The position numbers were made by a program, and so were the translations under genes. From the NCBI GenBank assembly GCA_964420925.1, contig CAYQVB010000074.1, forward strand, positions 1-40,989: a stretch of 40,989 bases of DNA. Direction: 5' to 3'. The notes under the pieces were generated by a model that saw nothing but the letters and a program-made list of their open reading frames with translations, did not search any database and was not told the origin of the DNA. The stretch is from JAJEAD01 sp964420925. Lineage in GTDB: Bacteria > Pseudomonadota > Gammaproteobacteria > HK1. This document shows, in pieces, positions 22,432 through 30,925 of the stretch (positions are counted from its first letter, which is position 1; each line of letters starts with the position of its first letter).

Positions 22432-24198
22432 TCAAGCCCCGGCCGCGCGCTGCCGAAACTTGAGTATCGCAAAAGACCCGGCGAGCACGGCGAGGACCAG
22501 CAGGACTTCGACCACCGAGACCACCGCCAGCACCGGATCGAGCCTGACGTGCAGATCCTCCCACAGGCGAAGCGGCAGGGTGCGAATCGAGTAGCCCGCG
22601 AGAAAGAGGGTGAACACGAGTTCATCCAGGCTGACGAGAAATCCGAAGAAGCCGCCGACCAGGAATCCCGACCTCAGAATCGGGAAGGTGACCGCCACGA
22701 AGGCGCGTACCGGAGACGCGCCGAGGCCCCGCGCCACCTGCTCGAGCTTCTTGTCGAAGTTGTGAAGGTCCGCGGCGATGACGATGGTCGTCACCGGGAT
22801 GGCCGGAATCATGTGGGCGATGATCACCCCGGGCCAGGTGCCGGAAAGCCCCACGACGAAGAACAGGTGCCAGAGGCCCACCGCGAGCGCCACGTGCGGG
22901 ATGATGAGGGGCGAGAGGATCAGCGAGATGACCCATTGCTTGCCGGGAAAACGGCCTCTCACCACCGCGATTGCGGTCAACGCGGAAACTGCCGTCACCA
23001 GCACCGCGACCGCGAGGCCCATGGTGACGCTGGTGGTGATGGCCTCGTACCAGCGCGCGCTCTCGGCGAAGGTGTAGTACCACTTCAACGTGAACTCGGT
23101 CGGCGGGAAGGGGAGGAAGATGGAGCGGGCGAAGGAAAACACGAGCGCGACGAAGATCGGCACGATCGACAATGCGATCGCCAGCCCTGCGAGCAAGGTT
23201 CCGGGAAGGGCATGCAGCCAACAGGGCAGCTTCCCCGTCCGCAGCGTGAACTCGACGAGCGCGCCATCCCGAAAGCGACGCCACCATGCCGCGGAGCTCC
23301 GGCGCGCGCTCCTTTGCCGCCAGACCTGCTCGCGCGTCTCGGCCACCCAGAGATCGTTCACCGACACCAGGCGCGCGCAAATCGCCAGCACCATCATCGC
23401 GACGAGCAGCAACAGGGCCGCCATCGCGGCGGGCAAGCCCGGCCGGGTCGAATTGAGCTTCACCGCCTTCGCGAGCAGCACCGCGTACACCTGGTTGCTG
23501 CTCCCCCCGAGCAGATCGGGGGTGATGTAGAAACCGAGACTCAGCACGAACACGATCATGATGCCCGCGTACACCCCGGGCATGCTGAGCGGCATGAACA
23601 CGAAGGCGAACACCGAGGGCGGGGGGGCGCCGAGACCACGCGCGGCCTCGAGGAGCCCGGGGTCGATTCGACGCATCGTTGCGTAGAGCGGCAGAACCAT
23701 GAAGGGCAGGAGCACCGCCACCATGCCGACCTGAACCGCGAAGGTCGTGTACATCAGGCGCATCGGTTCCTCGATGAGGTCGAGGGAAAGCAGAACCCGA
23801 TTGATGGGGCCGGTGCGGCTGAAGATCATCATCCATCCGAATGTCCGCACCAGCAGCGCGACGAACATCGGGACCACCACGAGCACGGTGATCGAGATCC
23901 GAATCCAGGTTCGCCCCCGCACCATGAAGTAGGCCAGCGGATACCCCAGCACCAGGGTGCCGAGCGTGGCGATCACGGAGTAAACGAAGGTCCGCAGCAT
24001 CGCCTCCTGGTACAGTCCGCTCGTCAGGATGTCGCGGTAGTACCGGAAGGGATCGCCTTCCGGCATGCTGACGAGGACCATGCGAAGCGCCGGCCAGAAC
24101 AGGGTCAGCGCGTAGAACACGAGCACCGGGACGACGAGATACTCGACGCGCCATCGGACCGCGCCGAATCCGGCCGGGCCCCTGCTCTCCTCGCTCAC
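22432..24198 (-). CDS. ABC transporter permease, PotB-PotC fusion
   Basis: A 588-residue protein holding both permease subunits of a polyamine-type ABC importer in one chain. Domain 1 (about 20-290) has six membrane helices and a coupling loop EAARGLGAPPPSVF. Domain 2 (about 320-575) repeats the fold with its own loop EQVARGLGASPVRAF. The linker near 290-330 is basic and hydrophilic (WRQRSARRSSAAWW). Most relatives encode these as two genes, so the fusion fixes a one-to-one pair. The GTG start at 24198 overlaps the ATPase stop by four bases (GTGA), which rejects a longer upstream reading. It acts in the inner membrane with the ATPase before it and the binding protein after it. Confidence 0.9.
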   Translation of the reverse strand: MSEESRGPAGFGAVRWRVEYLVVPVLVFYALTLFWPALRMVLVSMPEGDPFRYYRDILTSGLYQEAMLRTFVYSVIATLGTLVLGYPLAYFMVRGRTWIRISITVLVVVPMFVALLVRTFGWMMIFSRTGPINRVLLSLDLIEEPMRLMYTTFAVQVGMVAVLLPFMVLPLYATMRRIDPGLLEAARGLGAPPPSVFAFVFMPLSMPGVYAGIMIVFVLSLGFYITPDLLGGSSNQVYAVLLAKAVKLNSTRPGLPAAMAALLLLVAMMVLAICARLVSVNDLWVAETREQVWRQRSARRSSAAWWRRFRDGALVEFTLRTGKLPCWLHALPGTLLAGLAIALSIVPIFVALVFSFARSIFLPFPPTEFTLKWYYTFAESARWYEAITTSVTMGLAVAVLVTAVSALTAIAVVRGRFPGKQWVISLILSPLIIPHVALAVGLWHLFFVVGLSGTWPGVIIAHMIPAIPVTTIVIAADLHNFDKKLEQVARGLGASPVRAFVAVTFPILRSGFLVGGFFGFLVSLDELVFTLFLAGYSIRTLPLRLWEDLHVRLDPVLAVVSVVEVLLVLAVLAGSFAILKFRQRAAGA

Positions 24199-25319
24199 TG
24201 ACGCACGACGACCGCGTCCGAGGCGTTCCACACCAGGGACACCCTGGCCCCCGGACCGAACTCCACGCGGTCACGCGTATTCGGCTGGTTGACGTCGAGC
24301 GAGGTGCCGTCCTCGAGCTCGACCGAGTATCGCGTGAGCTCCCCCATGAAGAGGCGATCCGTGACCCTCGCGGGAACCCCCTGTTCCGCCTGGTGGGGGC
24401 CGAGATCGATCCGTTCCGGACGCACCATCAGGGTCGCGGACTCTCCGGCGGCGATGCCACCGGCTCGCAGTCCTTCGAGCTCGACGCCTCCCGCCGTTCT
24501 CAGCCGGCAGGTTTCGCCGTCGCTCTCACTGACCGTGCCGTCCAGTGATATCGAATTCCCGATGAAGTTCGCCACGAAGCGGTTCGCGGGAAGCTCGTAG
24601 ATCTCTCTCGGGGTGCCGACCTGCTGCACCTCGCCGTCCCGCAGCACGACGATGCGGTCGCTCATGGTCAAGGCCTCGACCTGATCGTGGGTCACGTAGA
24701 CGATCGTGGTCGCAAGCTTGCGGTGCATCGCGATCAGCTCGAACTGGACGCTTTCGCGCAGCCGGCGGTCCAGGGCGCCGAGGGGCTCGTCCATCAGCAG
24801 CAGTTGCGGCTCGAACACGATGGCGCGGGCGAGCGCCACCCGCTGCTGCTGCCCACCCGACAACTGGTTCGGGTGCTTGTCGATCTGGTCGGCGAGCTCG
24901 ACCAGTTCCAGGGCGCGGAGCACCGAGGCGTCGATCTCGGAGCGCTCCACGCGCCGCATGCGCAGCGGAAACTCTACGTTCCGGCGCACCGACATGTGCG
25001 GAAAGAGCGCGTAGTTCTGCACCACCATGCCGACGTTGCGCTTCTCGGGCGGGAGGGTGTCGAGACGCCGCCCGTCCAGGTAGATGGCGCCCGCCGATAC
25101 GTTCTCGAACCCCGCGATCATCGACAGCAGCGTCGTCTTGCCGCTGCCCGAGGGGCCCAACAGGGTCAGGAACTCCCCCGGGGCGATTTCGAGGTCGAGC
25201 GGCTTCAGGGCAGGAAAGTCGCCGTAGCGTTTCTCGACCCCTTCGAAGCGGAGTGCGCCCCCGCCATGCCTTGCCTGGCGGATATCCCCAGCAGGGCGAA
25301 CACCGGACTCCGGAACCAT
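24195..25319 (-). CDS. ABC transporter ATP-binding protein, PotA-like
   Basis: A 374-residue ATPase of the spermidine/putrescine-type importer. The nucleotide domain has Walker A GPSGSGKTT near residues 55-63, Q-loop VVQNYALFPHM near 99-109, signature LSGGQQQR near 153-160, Walker B LLLMDEP near 173-179, and the H-loop VTHDQ near 207-211. The C-terminal ~110 residues form a TOBE_2 domain ending in VSLVWNASDAVVV, as in PotA and related importers. It is the first gene of the transporter unit, coupled to the permease by a GTGA overlap. Upstream, 298 bp separate it from the end of znuA, where I see no gene and presume the promoter lies. The transported compound probably feeds the catabolic genes downstream (inference). 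Confidence 0.92.
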   Translation of the reverse strand: MVPESGVRPAGDIRQARHGGGALRFEGVEKRYGDFPALKPLDLEIAPGEFLTLLGPSGSGKTTLLSMIAGFENVSAGAIYLDGRRLDTLPPEKRNVGMVVQNYALFPHMSVRRNVEFPLRMRRVERSEIDASVLRALELVELADQIDKHPNQLSGGQQQRVALARAIVFEPQLLLMDEPLGALDRRLRESVQFELIAMHRKLATTIVYVTHDQVEALTMSDRIVVLRDGEVQQVGTPREIYELPANRFVANFIGNSISLDGTVSESDGETCRLRTAGGVELEGLRAGGIAAGESATLMVRPERIDLGPHQAEQGVPARVTDRLFMGELTRYSVELEDGTSLDVNQPNTRDRVEFGPGARVSLVWNASDAVVVRQ

Positions 25320-25617
25320 GACGTCTCTTTTCGCGTCGAAGTATCGCGAGCCATTCTGCCACAGGGGCGATCGCAGCCGATGCCGATGCCGGCGTGGCCG
25401 GACCGACGCGACGGATCCTGGCGGGATGCTGAAAGGGCCGCCAATGATCCTCTCGATCGCACGGTCCGGCTACCCGCGCATCGCACCGCTTGCGGGTTCC
25501 CGCGACTGGTAGTCGATGATGGGTGCCGGTACGTCCCTTTGCCGGAAGCGTCGTTCGGGAAACGCACTTTCTCCAACGGCTGGCGCAGGCGTTGCGCAGA
25601 CATGCGCCGAGCGGGTT

Positions 25618-26616
25618 TCAACGCTCGAAGCAGGCCCGAAAGGATTCTGCGTTGAAGCGCATCAGTTCGAAGTAGAGATCCGGACCGTCTTCGATGGTGG
25701 CTCCCAGCGGGTCCAGGGCGCCGACCGCAGCGCCGGTGCCGGCGACCAGGGCTCGAATCAGTCGGGGCTCGAACTGCGGCTCGACGAACACGCATTCCAC
25801 CTTCGACTCGTTGAGCATTTGGCGGATCTCCGCGAGCCGCGCAACACCCGGCAGTTGTTCGGGATTGACGGTGACGGAGCCAATCGCTCGCAGGCCATAT
25901 CGGGTGTCGAAGTACTGCCAGGCATCGTGGAACACGACGAAACCGCGTTCCGAAACGGGAGCCAGCGTTGCCTCGAGCTCCGCGTCGAGGCGGCGCAGGC
26001 GCGAGCGGAGCCCGGATGCGTTCGCCCGGTAGACTCCGGCCCGTTCCGGATCCAGCCGGGACAAGACCTCCGCCATCGCGTCGACCATCGCGGTCGCGTT
26101 TTCCGGGTCGAGCCACAGGTGCATGTTGTAGATGCCCCGCTCCGCTTCGTCGATTCCGGAGTTCCCTCTGTCTTCACGTGAATCGTCCCGACCCTCCGGC
26201 AGGGCCGGGAACCAGGCTGCGCGACGACGTTCATCCGCGTTCCACACTCCTCCCGTGCGCATGGGAAGCAGCGCCACTCCCTTCGCTCTCGAGAGCGTCA
26301 GCATGCGGGCGTCGCTTGCAAGTGCGTGAAGCGGCCTGGCGAGGAAGGACTCCAGTTCCTCTCCAATCCACACCACGAGTTCTGCATCGTCCAGATTGCG
26401 TGCGTCCGACGGCCGCAGCGCCCATGAGTGTGGCGAAGCCCCTCCCCCGAGGAGGAGAATAGGGCGGCCTGCCCCCTGCATGACCCCGGCAAGCAGCGAG
26501 TGCACCGGCTTGATGCTCGCTACGGTGAAGGGCGCCTCGTTCGCGGCTGCTATAGTCGGCGCGAGGGCGAGCGTCGCGAGTCCCAATAGTGCGAGGACAT
26601 GACGAAAACGGAACAT
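25618..26616 (-). CDS. znuA: Zinc ABC transporter substrate-binding protein ZnuA, without His-rich loop (system 1)
   Basis: A 332-residue periplasmic zinc-binding protein of the cluster A-I family, with a signal peptide at about 1-25 (ALLGLATLALAPTIAAANE). Zinc-ligand regions are SPHSWALRPSD (His63), NMHLWLDPENA (His166) and VFHDAWQYFD (third His), with a C-terminal Asp/Glu region near VEPQFEPR. The loop between the first two ligands (about 110-163), which is His-rich in many ZnuA proteins, is here rich in Arg, Asp and Glu and nearly His-free. The ATG at 26616 starts at the signal peptide. A TTG 14 codons upstream is rejected. It is divergent from zur across 108 bp. A second ZnuA with a His-rich loop is encoded at 36372-37460. 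Confidence 0.87.
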   Translation of the reverse strand: MFRFRHVLALLGLATLALAPTIAAANEAPFTVASIKPVHSLLAGVMQGAGRPILLLGGGASPHSWALRPSDARNLDDAELVVWIGEELESFLARPLHALASDARMLTLSRAKGVALLPMRTGGVWNADERRRAAWFPALPEGRDDSREDRGNSGIDEAERGIYNMHLWLDPENATAMVDAMAEVLSRLDPERAGVYRANASGLRSRLRRLDAELEATLAPVSERGFVVFHDAWQYFDTRYGLRAIGSVTVNPEQLPGVARLAEIRQMLNESKVECVFVEPQFEPRLIRALVAGTGAAVGALDPLGATIEDGPDLYFELMRFNAESFRACFER

Positions 26617-26724
26617 GACGTATTTCTGGGCGTCCGGAGTTTCGGGACGAGGGAGCAACGCGCCGAGACGGGCTCACCCACCAGAGAATGATATATTGTT
26701 GCGTTTTTCCACTTCAACGTCGCC
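26617..26724. promoter_or_regulatory. Divergent znuA/zur promoter region with Zur-box candidate
   Basis: The 108 bp between divergent znuA and zur contains one AT-rich, roughly palindromic patch. AATGATATATTGTT at 26687-26700 matches its own reverse complement at 10 of 14 positions, in otherwise GC-rich DNA. Its position between zur and a zinc-uptake gene and its ATATAT centre fit a Zur operator of the gammaproteobacterial kind. It could also serve as a -10 region for zur. This is a candidate only. Confidence 0.45.
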
Positions 26725-27252
26725 ATGTCTTCCCTGCCTTCGGCGGAGTCCATCGTGATGCCGAGCGATGCGTCGCTCTTCCCCGCCCGGCGGCACGACC
26801 ACGATGCGTGCATCGCGGAGGGTCTGGCCCGGGCCGAGACGGTATGTCGAAGCCGGCGGGAAAGGCTCACCGAGAACCGGCGGCAGGTGCTCGAACTTCT
26901 GCTCGCCGAACACCGGCCCGCCGGGGCCTACGACATCCTGGAGAGATTCGACTGGCGGGGCCGGCGACCGGCGCCCGCCCAGATTTACCGCGCGCTGGCC
27001 TTCCTCGAGACCATGGGCCTCGTGCACCGCATCGCGAGCCGCAATGCCTACGTCGCGTGCAGCGGGCAGGGCGAGGGGCACGGCACCGTGTTTCTCGTGT
27101 GCGAGGAATGCGGGACGGTCGCCGAACCGAGCGCAGCGGGGCTGGGGCGCAGCGTGCACGAGCTCGCCGGCACTTCCGGGTTCGAGCTGCGCTCCCACAG
27201 CCTGGAAGTCGTGGGCCGGTGTCCGGAGTGCGTCCAGTCCGAGCAAGCCTGA
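26725..27252 (+). CDS. zur: Zinc uptake regulator (Fur family)
   Basis: A 175-residue Fur-family protein. Zur represses zinc-uptake genes when zinc is bound. The winged-helix part runs from LTENRRQVLELLL near residues 48-60 through PAPAQIYRALAFLETMGLVHRI near 81-102. The C-terminal half has the structural zinc pairs CEECG near 130-134 and CPEC near 167-170, plus GHGTVFLVC. The context (first gene of a run with znuC and znuB, divergent from znuA) makes Zur far more likely than Fur or PerR. The N-terminal ~40 residues are longer than usual and include RRHDHDACIAEGL, which may be regulatory or may mean that a later start is used. znuC starts 4 bp after its stop. Confidence 0.9.
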   Translation: MSSLPSAESIVMPSDASLFPARRHDHDACIAEGLARAETVCRSRRERLTENRRQVLELLLAEHRPAGAYDILERFDWRGRRPAPAQIYRALAFLETMGLVHRIASRNAYVACSGQGEGHGTVFLVCEECGTVAEPSAAGLGRSVHELAGTSGFELRSHSLEVVGRCPECVQSEQA

Positions 27253-27256
27253 TTCG

Positions 27257-28021
27257 GTGCCGCACCAACCGACGCCACTGGTCGAGGCGCGCGGAGTCGG
27301 CGTGCGCCGCAGCGGACGATGGCTGCTCCACGAGGTTGACATCGCAGTCGCAAGCGGAGAAGTGGTTACCCTCATCGGGCCCAATGGAGCGGGGAAAACC
27401 ACTCTGGTGCGAGTCCTGCTCGGGCTCATGGAAGTCGACCGGGGCACCGTCCACCGCAGCGCTTCCTTGAGCGTCGGCTACGTTCCGCAACGCATCCACT
27501 TCGACTTCACCCTGCCCTTGAGCGTCGGGCGCCTGATGACGCTGACCGTCCGTCGCCCGGACGCGACGGTGCGCGAGGCGCTCGAAGAGACTGCGGTCGG
27601 ACACCTCGTCTCTGCGCGCGTCTCGGAGCTCTCCGGGGGTGAGCTGCAGCGCATCCTCCTGGCGCGCGCGCTCATCCGAAGGCCGAATCTGCTGGTGCTG
27701 GACGAGCCGGTTCAGGGCGTGGATTACGCCGGGGAAGCCGATCTCTATGAACTCATCGCCGGCATCGTGGAACGACGCGGTTGTGGCGTGCTGCTGGTGA
27801 GCCACGACCTGCACCTCGTAATGGCCGCCACGGATCGGGTCGTTTGTCTCAACCGGCACGTGTGCTGCACGGGAGCACCCCAGGAGGTGGTCGGGCACGA
27901 CGAGTTCCGCCGCCTTTTCGGACCCCGCGCAGCGACGGGGGCTGCGATCTATCGCCATACCCACGATCACGTGCACGACCTCGCCGGCGAAGTAGCAGGC
28001 TCCGGCGCCGAAAGGGGGTGA
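27257..28021 (+). CDS. znuC: Zinc ABC transporter ATP-binding protein ZnuC (system 1)
   Basis: A 254-residue ATPase energising zinc import. Walker A GPNGAGKTT is near residues 41-49, signature LSGGELQR near 132-139, Walker B LLVLDEP near 152-158, and the H-loop VSHDLH near 183-188. The protein has the normal ZnuC tail after the H-loop (VVCLNRHVCCTGAPQEV...LFG) and ends with a His-containing segment HTHDHVHD, as in many ZnuC proteins. The start is GTG at 27257, four bases past zur, with weak ribosome-site similarity, so coupling to zur translation is likely. znuB follows after 7 bp. Confidence 0.92.
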   Translation: MPHQPTPLVEARGVGVRRSGRWLLHEVDIAVASGEVVTLIGPNGAGKTTLVRVLLGLMEVDRGTVHRSASLSVGYVPQRIHFDFTLPLSVGRLMTLTVRRPDATVREALEETAVGHLVSARVSELSGGELQRILLARALIRRPNLLVLDEPVQGVDYAGEADLYELIAGIVERRGCGVLLVSHDLHLVMAATDRVVCLNRHVCCTGAPQEVVGHDEFRRLFGPRAATGAAIYRHTHDHVHDLAGEVAGSGAERG

Positions 28022-28028
28022 CGGCGCG

Positions 28029-28832
28029 ATGCTGGACGACTTCTTCGTCCGCGCCCTCCTCGCCGCCGCCGGAGTGGCCTGCATCGCCGCTCCGCTCGGC
28101 TGCATCCTGCTGTGGAGCCGAATGGCCTACTTCGGCGACACCGTCGCGCATTCCGCCCTGCTCGGCGTGGCGCTCGGCGTGATGGTCGGCCTCGCTCCCG
28201 GAGTCGGGGTCTTCGGAATCGCCATCGCGGTCGCGCTGCTACTCGTGGTGCTCGAACGCAGCGCCCCGGTGGCGAGCGACGCCCTGCTCGGGATTCTTTC
28301 CCATTCTTCGCTTGCGCTCGGCCTCGTCGTGCTCGCGCTGTCCGGGAGCGCCTTCCGCCAGGACCTGATGGGATATCTCTTCGGCGACGTGCTGGCGGTC
28401 ACCGCGCGCGATCTTGCCGTCATCTGGGGCGGAGGCGCACTGTGCCTCGGCGTTCTCGCGCTCATCTGGCGCCCGCTGGTGGCGGCGACCCTGCACCCGG
28501 ATCTCGCACGGGCGGAAGGCATCGCCATTCTGCGTTTGCGAATGTGCTACGTGGTTCTGATGGCGGCGATAGTCGCCGCGGGGATGAAGGTGGTCGGCGT
28601 GCTGCTCATCGTCGCGCTTGCGCTCATCCCGGCCGCTGCGGCACGACCGCTGTCGCGCACTCCCGAGCAGATGGCGCTCCTCGCGGCGGTGCTGGGAATC
28701 GCGGCGAGCGGGCTCGGCCTCTTCGGCTCCTTGTGGCTGGACACGCCGTCGGGGCCCTCCATCGTCGTGGCGGCGCTGCTGCTCTTTCTCGCGAGCTTCG
28801 CCGGCTGGACCCTCGTTCGCGCCTCGCGCTAG
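28029..28832 (+). CDS. znuB: Zinc ABC transporter permease ZnuB (system 1)
   Basis: A 267-residue ABC-3 family permease with about eight membrane segments. Landmarks are MLDDFFVRALLAA at the start, RMAYFGDTVAHSALLGVALG near 36-55, and the cytoplasmic coupling segment followed by VVGVLLIVALALIPAAAARPLS. It forms the inner-membrane channel of the zinc importer with ZnuC and receives zinc from ZnuA. It is clearly paralogous to the permease at 38267-39073, with the same N-terminal block. Its last codon overlaps the end of the convergent tatC by four bases. Confidence 0.92.
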   Translation: MLDDFFVRALLAAAGVACIAAPLGCILLWSRMAYFGDTVAHSALLGVALGVMVGLAPGVGVFGIAIAVALLLVVLERSAPVASDALLGILSHSSLALGLVVLALSGSAFRQDLMGYLFGDVLAVTARDLAVIWGGGALCLGVLALIWRPLVAATLHPDLARAEGIAILRLRMCYVVLMAAIVAAGMKVVGVLLIVALALIPAAAARPLSRTPEQMALLAAVLGIAASGLGLFGSLWLDTPSGPSIVVAALLLFLASFAGWTLVRASR

Positions 28833-29611
28833 CTTGCGCCCGCGACTTCCTCCTCCTCCTCGTCTTCCGTGCGCACGTAGGCCTTGGCGAAGATGAGGCC
28901 GAGCTCGAAGAGCACCCACATCGGCAGCGCGAGCAGGGTCTGGGAGATCATGTCGGGCGGCGTCAGCAGCATGCCGAGCACGAATGCCCCGACGATGACG
29001 TAGGGGCGCTTCGCGCGCAGGGACTTGACGGTGGTGAACCCGGTCCAGACGAGCAGGATGGTCGCGATGGGCACCTCGAAGGCGAGTCCGAACGCGAAGA
29101 AAATCTTCAGGACGAAGTCCAGGTAGGCGGTGATGTCGGTCGCGATCGTGACTTCGTCGGGCGCAACCATGTGGAAGAAGGCGAACATCAGGGGGAAGAC
29201 CACGTAGTACGCGAAGGCCATGCCGAGATAGAAGAGCAGGCTGCTGGTGACCATCAGGGGAAAGACCAGGCGCTGCTCCCGCTTGTACAGGCCCGGCGCG
29301 ACGAAGGCCCAGAGGTGGTAGAGGGCCATCGGCATCGAGATGAAGATCGCCACGAAGAGCGCGAGCTTGAAGGGCGTGAGGAAGGGAGATGCGACCTGCG
29401 TCGCGATCATGCTGGTGCCTTCCGGCAAGTGCGCGAGGAGCGGGGTCGCGAGGAAGTGATAGAGATCGTTGGCGAAAGGAAAGAGGATGAGCAGGAACAC
29501 GAGGATGGTGAGCACGACCCGCACCAGGCGGTTCCGCAACTCCACGAGGTGCTCGACGAAGGTCATCTCCGTCATGTGACTCTCGTTGTCGTTGCGGTCC
29601 TTGTCGCTCAT
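28829..29611 (-). CDS. tatC: Sec-independent protein translocase TatC
   Basis: A 260-residue TatC with six membrane segments, the twin-arginine signal receptor of the Tat system. Typical segments are MTFVEHLVELRNRLVR near 14-29 (cytoplasmic N-terminus), FAPGLYKRE-like FVAPGLYKREQR near 105-116, and MLLTPPDMISQTLLALPMW near 210-228. A polar 12-residue leader precedes the family core, and a second ATG at codon 13 is possible. An acidic tail (EDEEEEE) ends the protein. It is the third gene of tatABC, 36 bp after tatB, and ends against znuB. Confidence 0.95.
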   Translation of the reverse strand: MSDKDRNDNESHMTEMTFVEHLVELRNRLVRVVLTILVFLLILFPFANDLYHFLATPLLAHLPEGTSMIATQVASPFLTPFKLALFVAIFISMPMALYHLWAFVAPGLYKREQRLVFPLMVTSSLLFYLGMAFAYYVVFPLMFAFFHMVAPDEVTIATDITAYLDFVLKIFFAFGLAFEVPIATILLVWTGFTTVKSLRAKRPYVIVGAFVLGMLLTPPDMISQTLLALPMWVLFELGLIFAKAYVRTEDEEEEEVAGAS

Positions 29612-29647
29612 GGCCCCTCGAAATCGTTGTCGCTTCTCGGGATTCGA

Positions 29648-30208
29648 TCAGCTCGCTTCGCGGGCGGGAGTACCCGCCCTCTCGCTCTCGGAGGCTGATT
29701 CGGCGTCCTGCGCCTTCGCATCCTCGACCGGAGGCGGGGCAGACGTCGCCCCGGCCTTCCCTTCTTTCCCCTCCGCGGGACCGGAAGCCGATTCGGGCGC
29801 GGCGGCTGCCGCGGATGCGGCGCCCGATGCGTTTGCGGAGGGTGCAGCGCTTGCGCCCGAGGCGATCCTGGACGCTTCTCCGTTGGTATCGGCAGCGGCG
29901 GCAGACGTGCTCTTGGACTCCGCGTCCTCCCTCAAGTCGGTCTCGAGCTTCTTCTCCTCCTCCTTGATGGTCTTCTCGGTTTCCTTGATCGCCTGTTTCA
30001 GCTCCTCCGTCGGCTTCTTCACCAGCTCCCGAAGCTCGTCCGCCCTCACTTCGCGCTCGATATCGGCGCGGACCTGGGCCACGTAGCGGCGAAGACGGCC
30101 GACCCAGAGGCCGATTTCACGCGCGACGCGGGGCAGGCGCTCCGGGCCGATCACGAGCAACCCGATGACCGCGATGAGCGTGACCTCGGTGAAGCCGATA
30201 TCGAACAT
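29648..30208 (-). CDS. tatB: Sec-independent protein translocase TatB
   Basis: A 186-residue TatB. An N-terminal membrane helix (MFDIGFTEVTLIAVIGLLVIGPERLP) includes the Glu at position 8 and the conserved GPERLP hinge. An amphipathic helix and a long charged, coiled-coil-like stretch (VRADELRELVKKPTEELKQ) follow. The last ~85 residues are Ala/Ser/Glu/Pro-rich and low in complexity, probably disordered, and variable among TatB proteins. With TatC it forms the receptor for twin-arginine signals. The gap to tatA is 164 bp, longer than usual, with no gene in it. Confidence 0.95.
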   Translation of the reverse strand: MFDIGFTEVTLIAVIGLLVIGPERLPRVAREIGLWVGRLRRYVAQVRADIEREVRADELRELVKKPTEELKQAIKETEKTIKEEEKKLETDLREDAESKSTSAAAADTNGEASRIASGASAAPSANASGAASAAAAAPESASGPAEGKEGKAGATSAPPPVEDAKAQDAESASESERAGTPAREAS

Positions 30209-30372
30209 GGCCCGTCCCCGTCACCTCTCGGAACCGGAGAGCGCGTCGCGCGCACCGGCGTGATGCTCCGGACGGATAGGCGTTGTCGGCGCTGCATTCA
30301 TCGCTGATCGGGATCGGCCGAGCCGTCGCCGGCGCCCGCGGCGTCTACGGGCATCGCGGACAGGGGCCGTCT

Positions 30373-30606
30373 TCAGGACGATGCGCGGTCCCGCTCCTGG
30401 CTCGCAACCTCGCCCTCGATAACCTCACCTTCGGCCTGCTCGAGCTTGGCGGCCTCGTCCACTTCGTCGGTTCCCTGCTTCACGGCGCTGCGGAATCCTT
30501 TGACCGCCCCACCGAGGTCGGAGCCGAGATTGCGCAGCTTCTTCGTTCCAAACAGCAACATCACGATGACCAGAACGATCAAGAGTTGCCAGATACTGAT
30601 GCCCAT
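30373..30606 (-). CDS. tatA: Sec-independent protein translocase TatA
   Basis: A 77-residue pore-forming Tat subunit. The N-terminal membrane helix (ISIWQLLIVLVIVMLLFGTKKL) ends in the FGTKKLRNLG hinge that distinguishes TatA from TatB. The amphipathic helix GSDLGGAVKGFRSAVKQG and an acidic tail follow. It is the first gene of tatABC. In many Proteobacteria hisI or hisE lies upstream, but here the neighbour is a divergent NDUFA9-like gene. Confidence 0.95.
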   Translation of the reverse strand: MGISIWQLLIVLVIVMLLFGTKKLRNLGSDLGGAVKGFRSAVKQGTDEVDEAAKLEQAEGEVIEGEVASQERDRASS

Positions 30607-30925
30607 TCGCTTTCTCCGTCTCGGTCCGCCCGGGCGGGACCGGCGTGCATGATGGGCGAAATGTAGCCGAAATCAACGCCGGCAACTATGCGGGTGCGAA
30701 GCGGGCGGCTCCGGCCTGGCCCGGCCGCGCGTACGACACGCACCCTTCGACCGGCCCTGCGGGCGCTTTCGAGGAGCCATACCCGCCGCATTCGCGGCGT
30801 TTCGGACAGCGTGCAGGAAGGGCGTGGTACCCACCTTCGGCGGCGCCCGCCCCTCCTTGACCCGTATCGGAGCGCTCGCGAAACTAGCCCGCACCTTCGC
30901 GGCGGGACGGATGCCCGGGGAGCAG
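30607..30925. other. 319 bp gap between divergent tatA and the NDUFA9-like gene
   Basis: No gene can be supported here. A plus-strand frame open from a GTG at 30824 leads into the NDUFA9-like protein but reads as non-conserved Ala/Arg/Gly sequence without a ribosome site, so I treat it as untranslated. The stretch should hold two divergent promoters. No clear -10/-35 pair or repeat stands out in this GC-rich sequence. Confidence 0.5.

Noticed and set aside
26617..26658. Longer ZnuA starting at the TTG at 26658
   Set aside because: The extra residues precede a clear signal peptide starting at the ATG at 26616, and the start codon is weak.
28112..29698. Long plus-strand frame over znuB and tatC
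   Set aside because: Shadow of two well-supported genes; its translation is charged and repetitive with no family resemblance.
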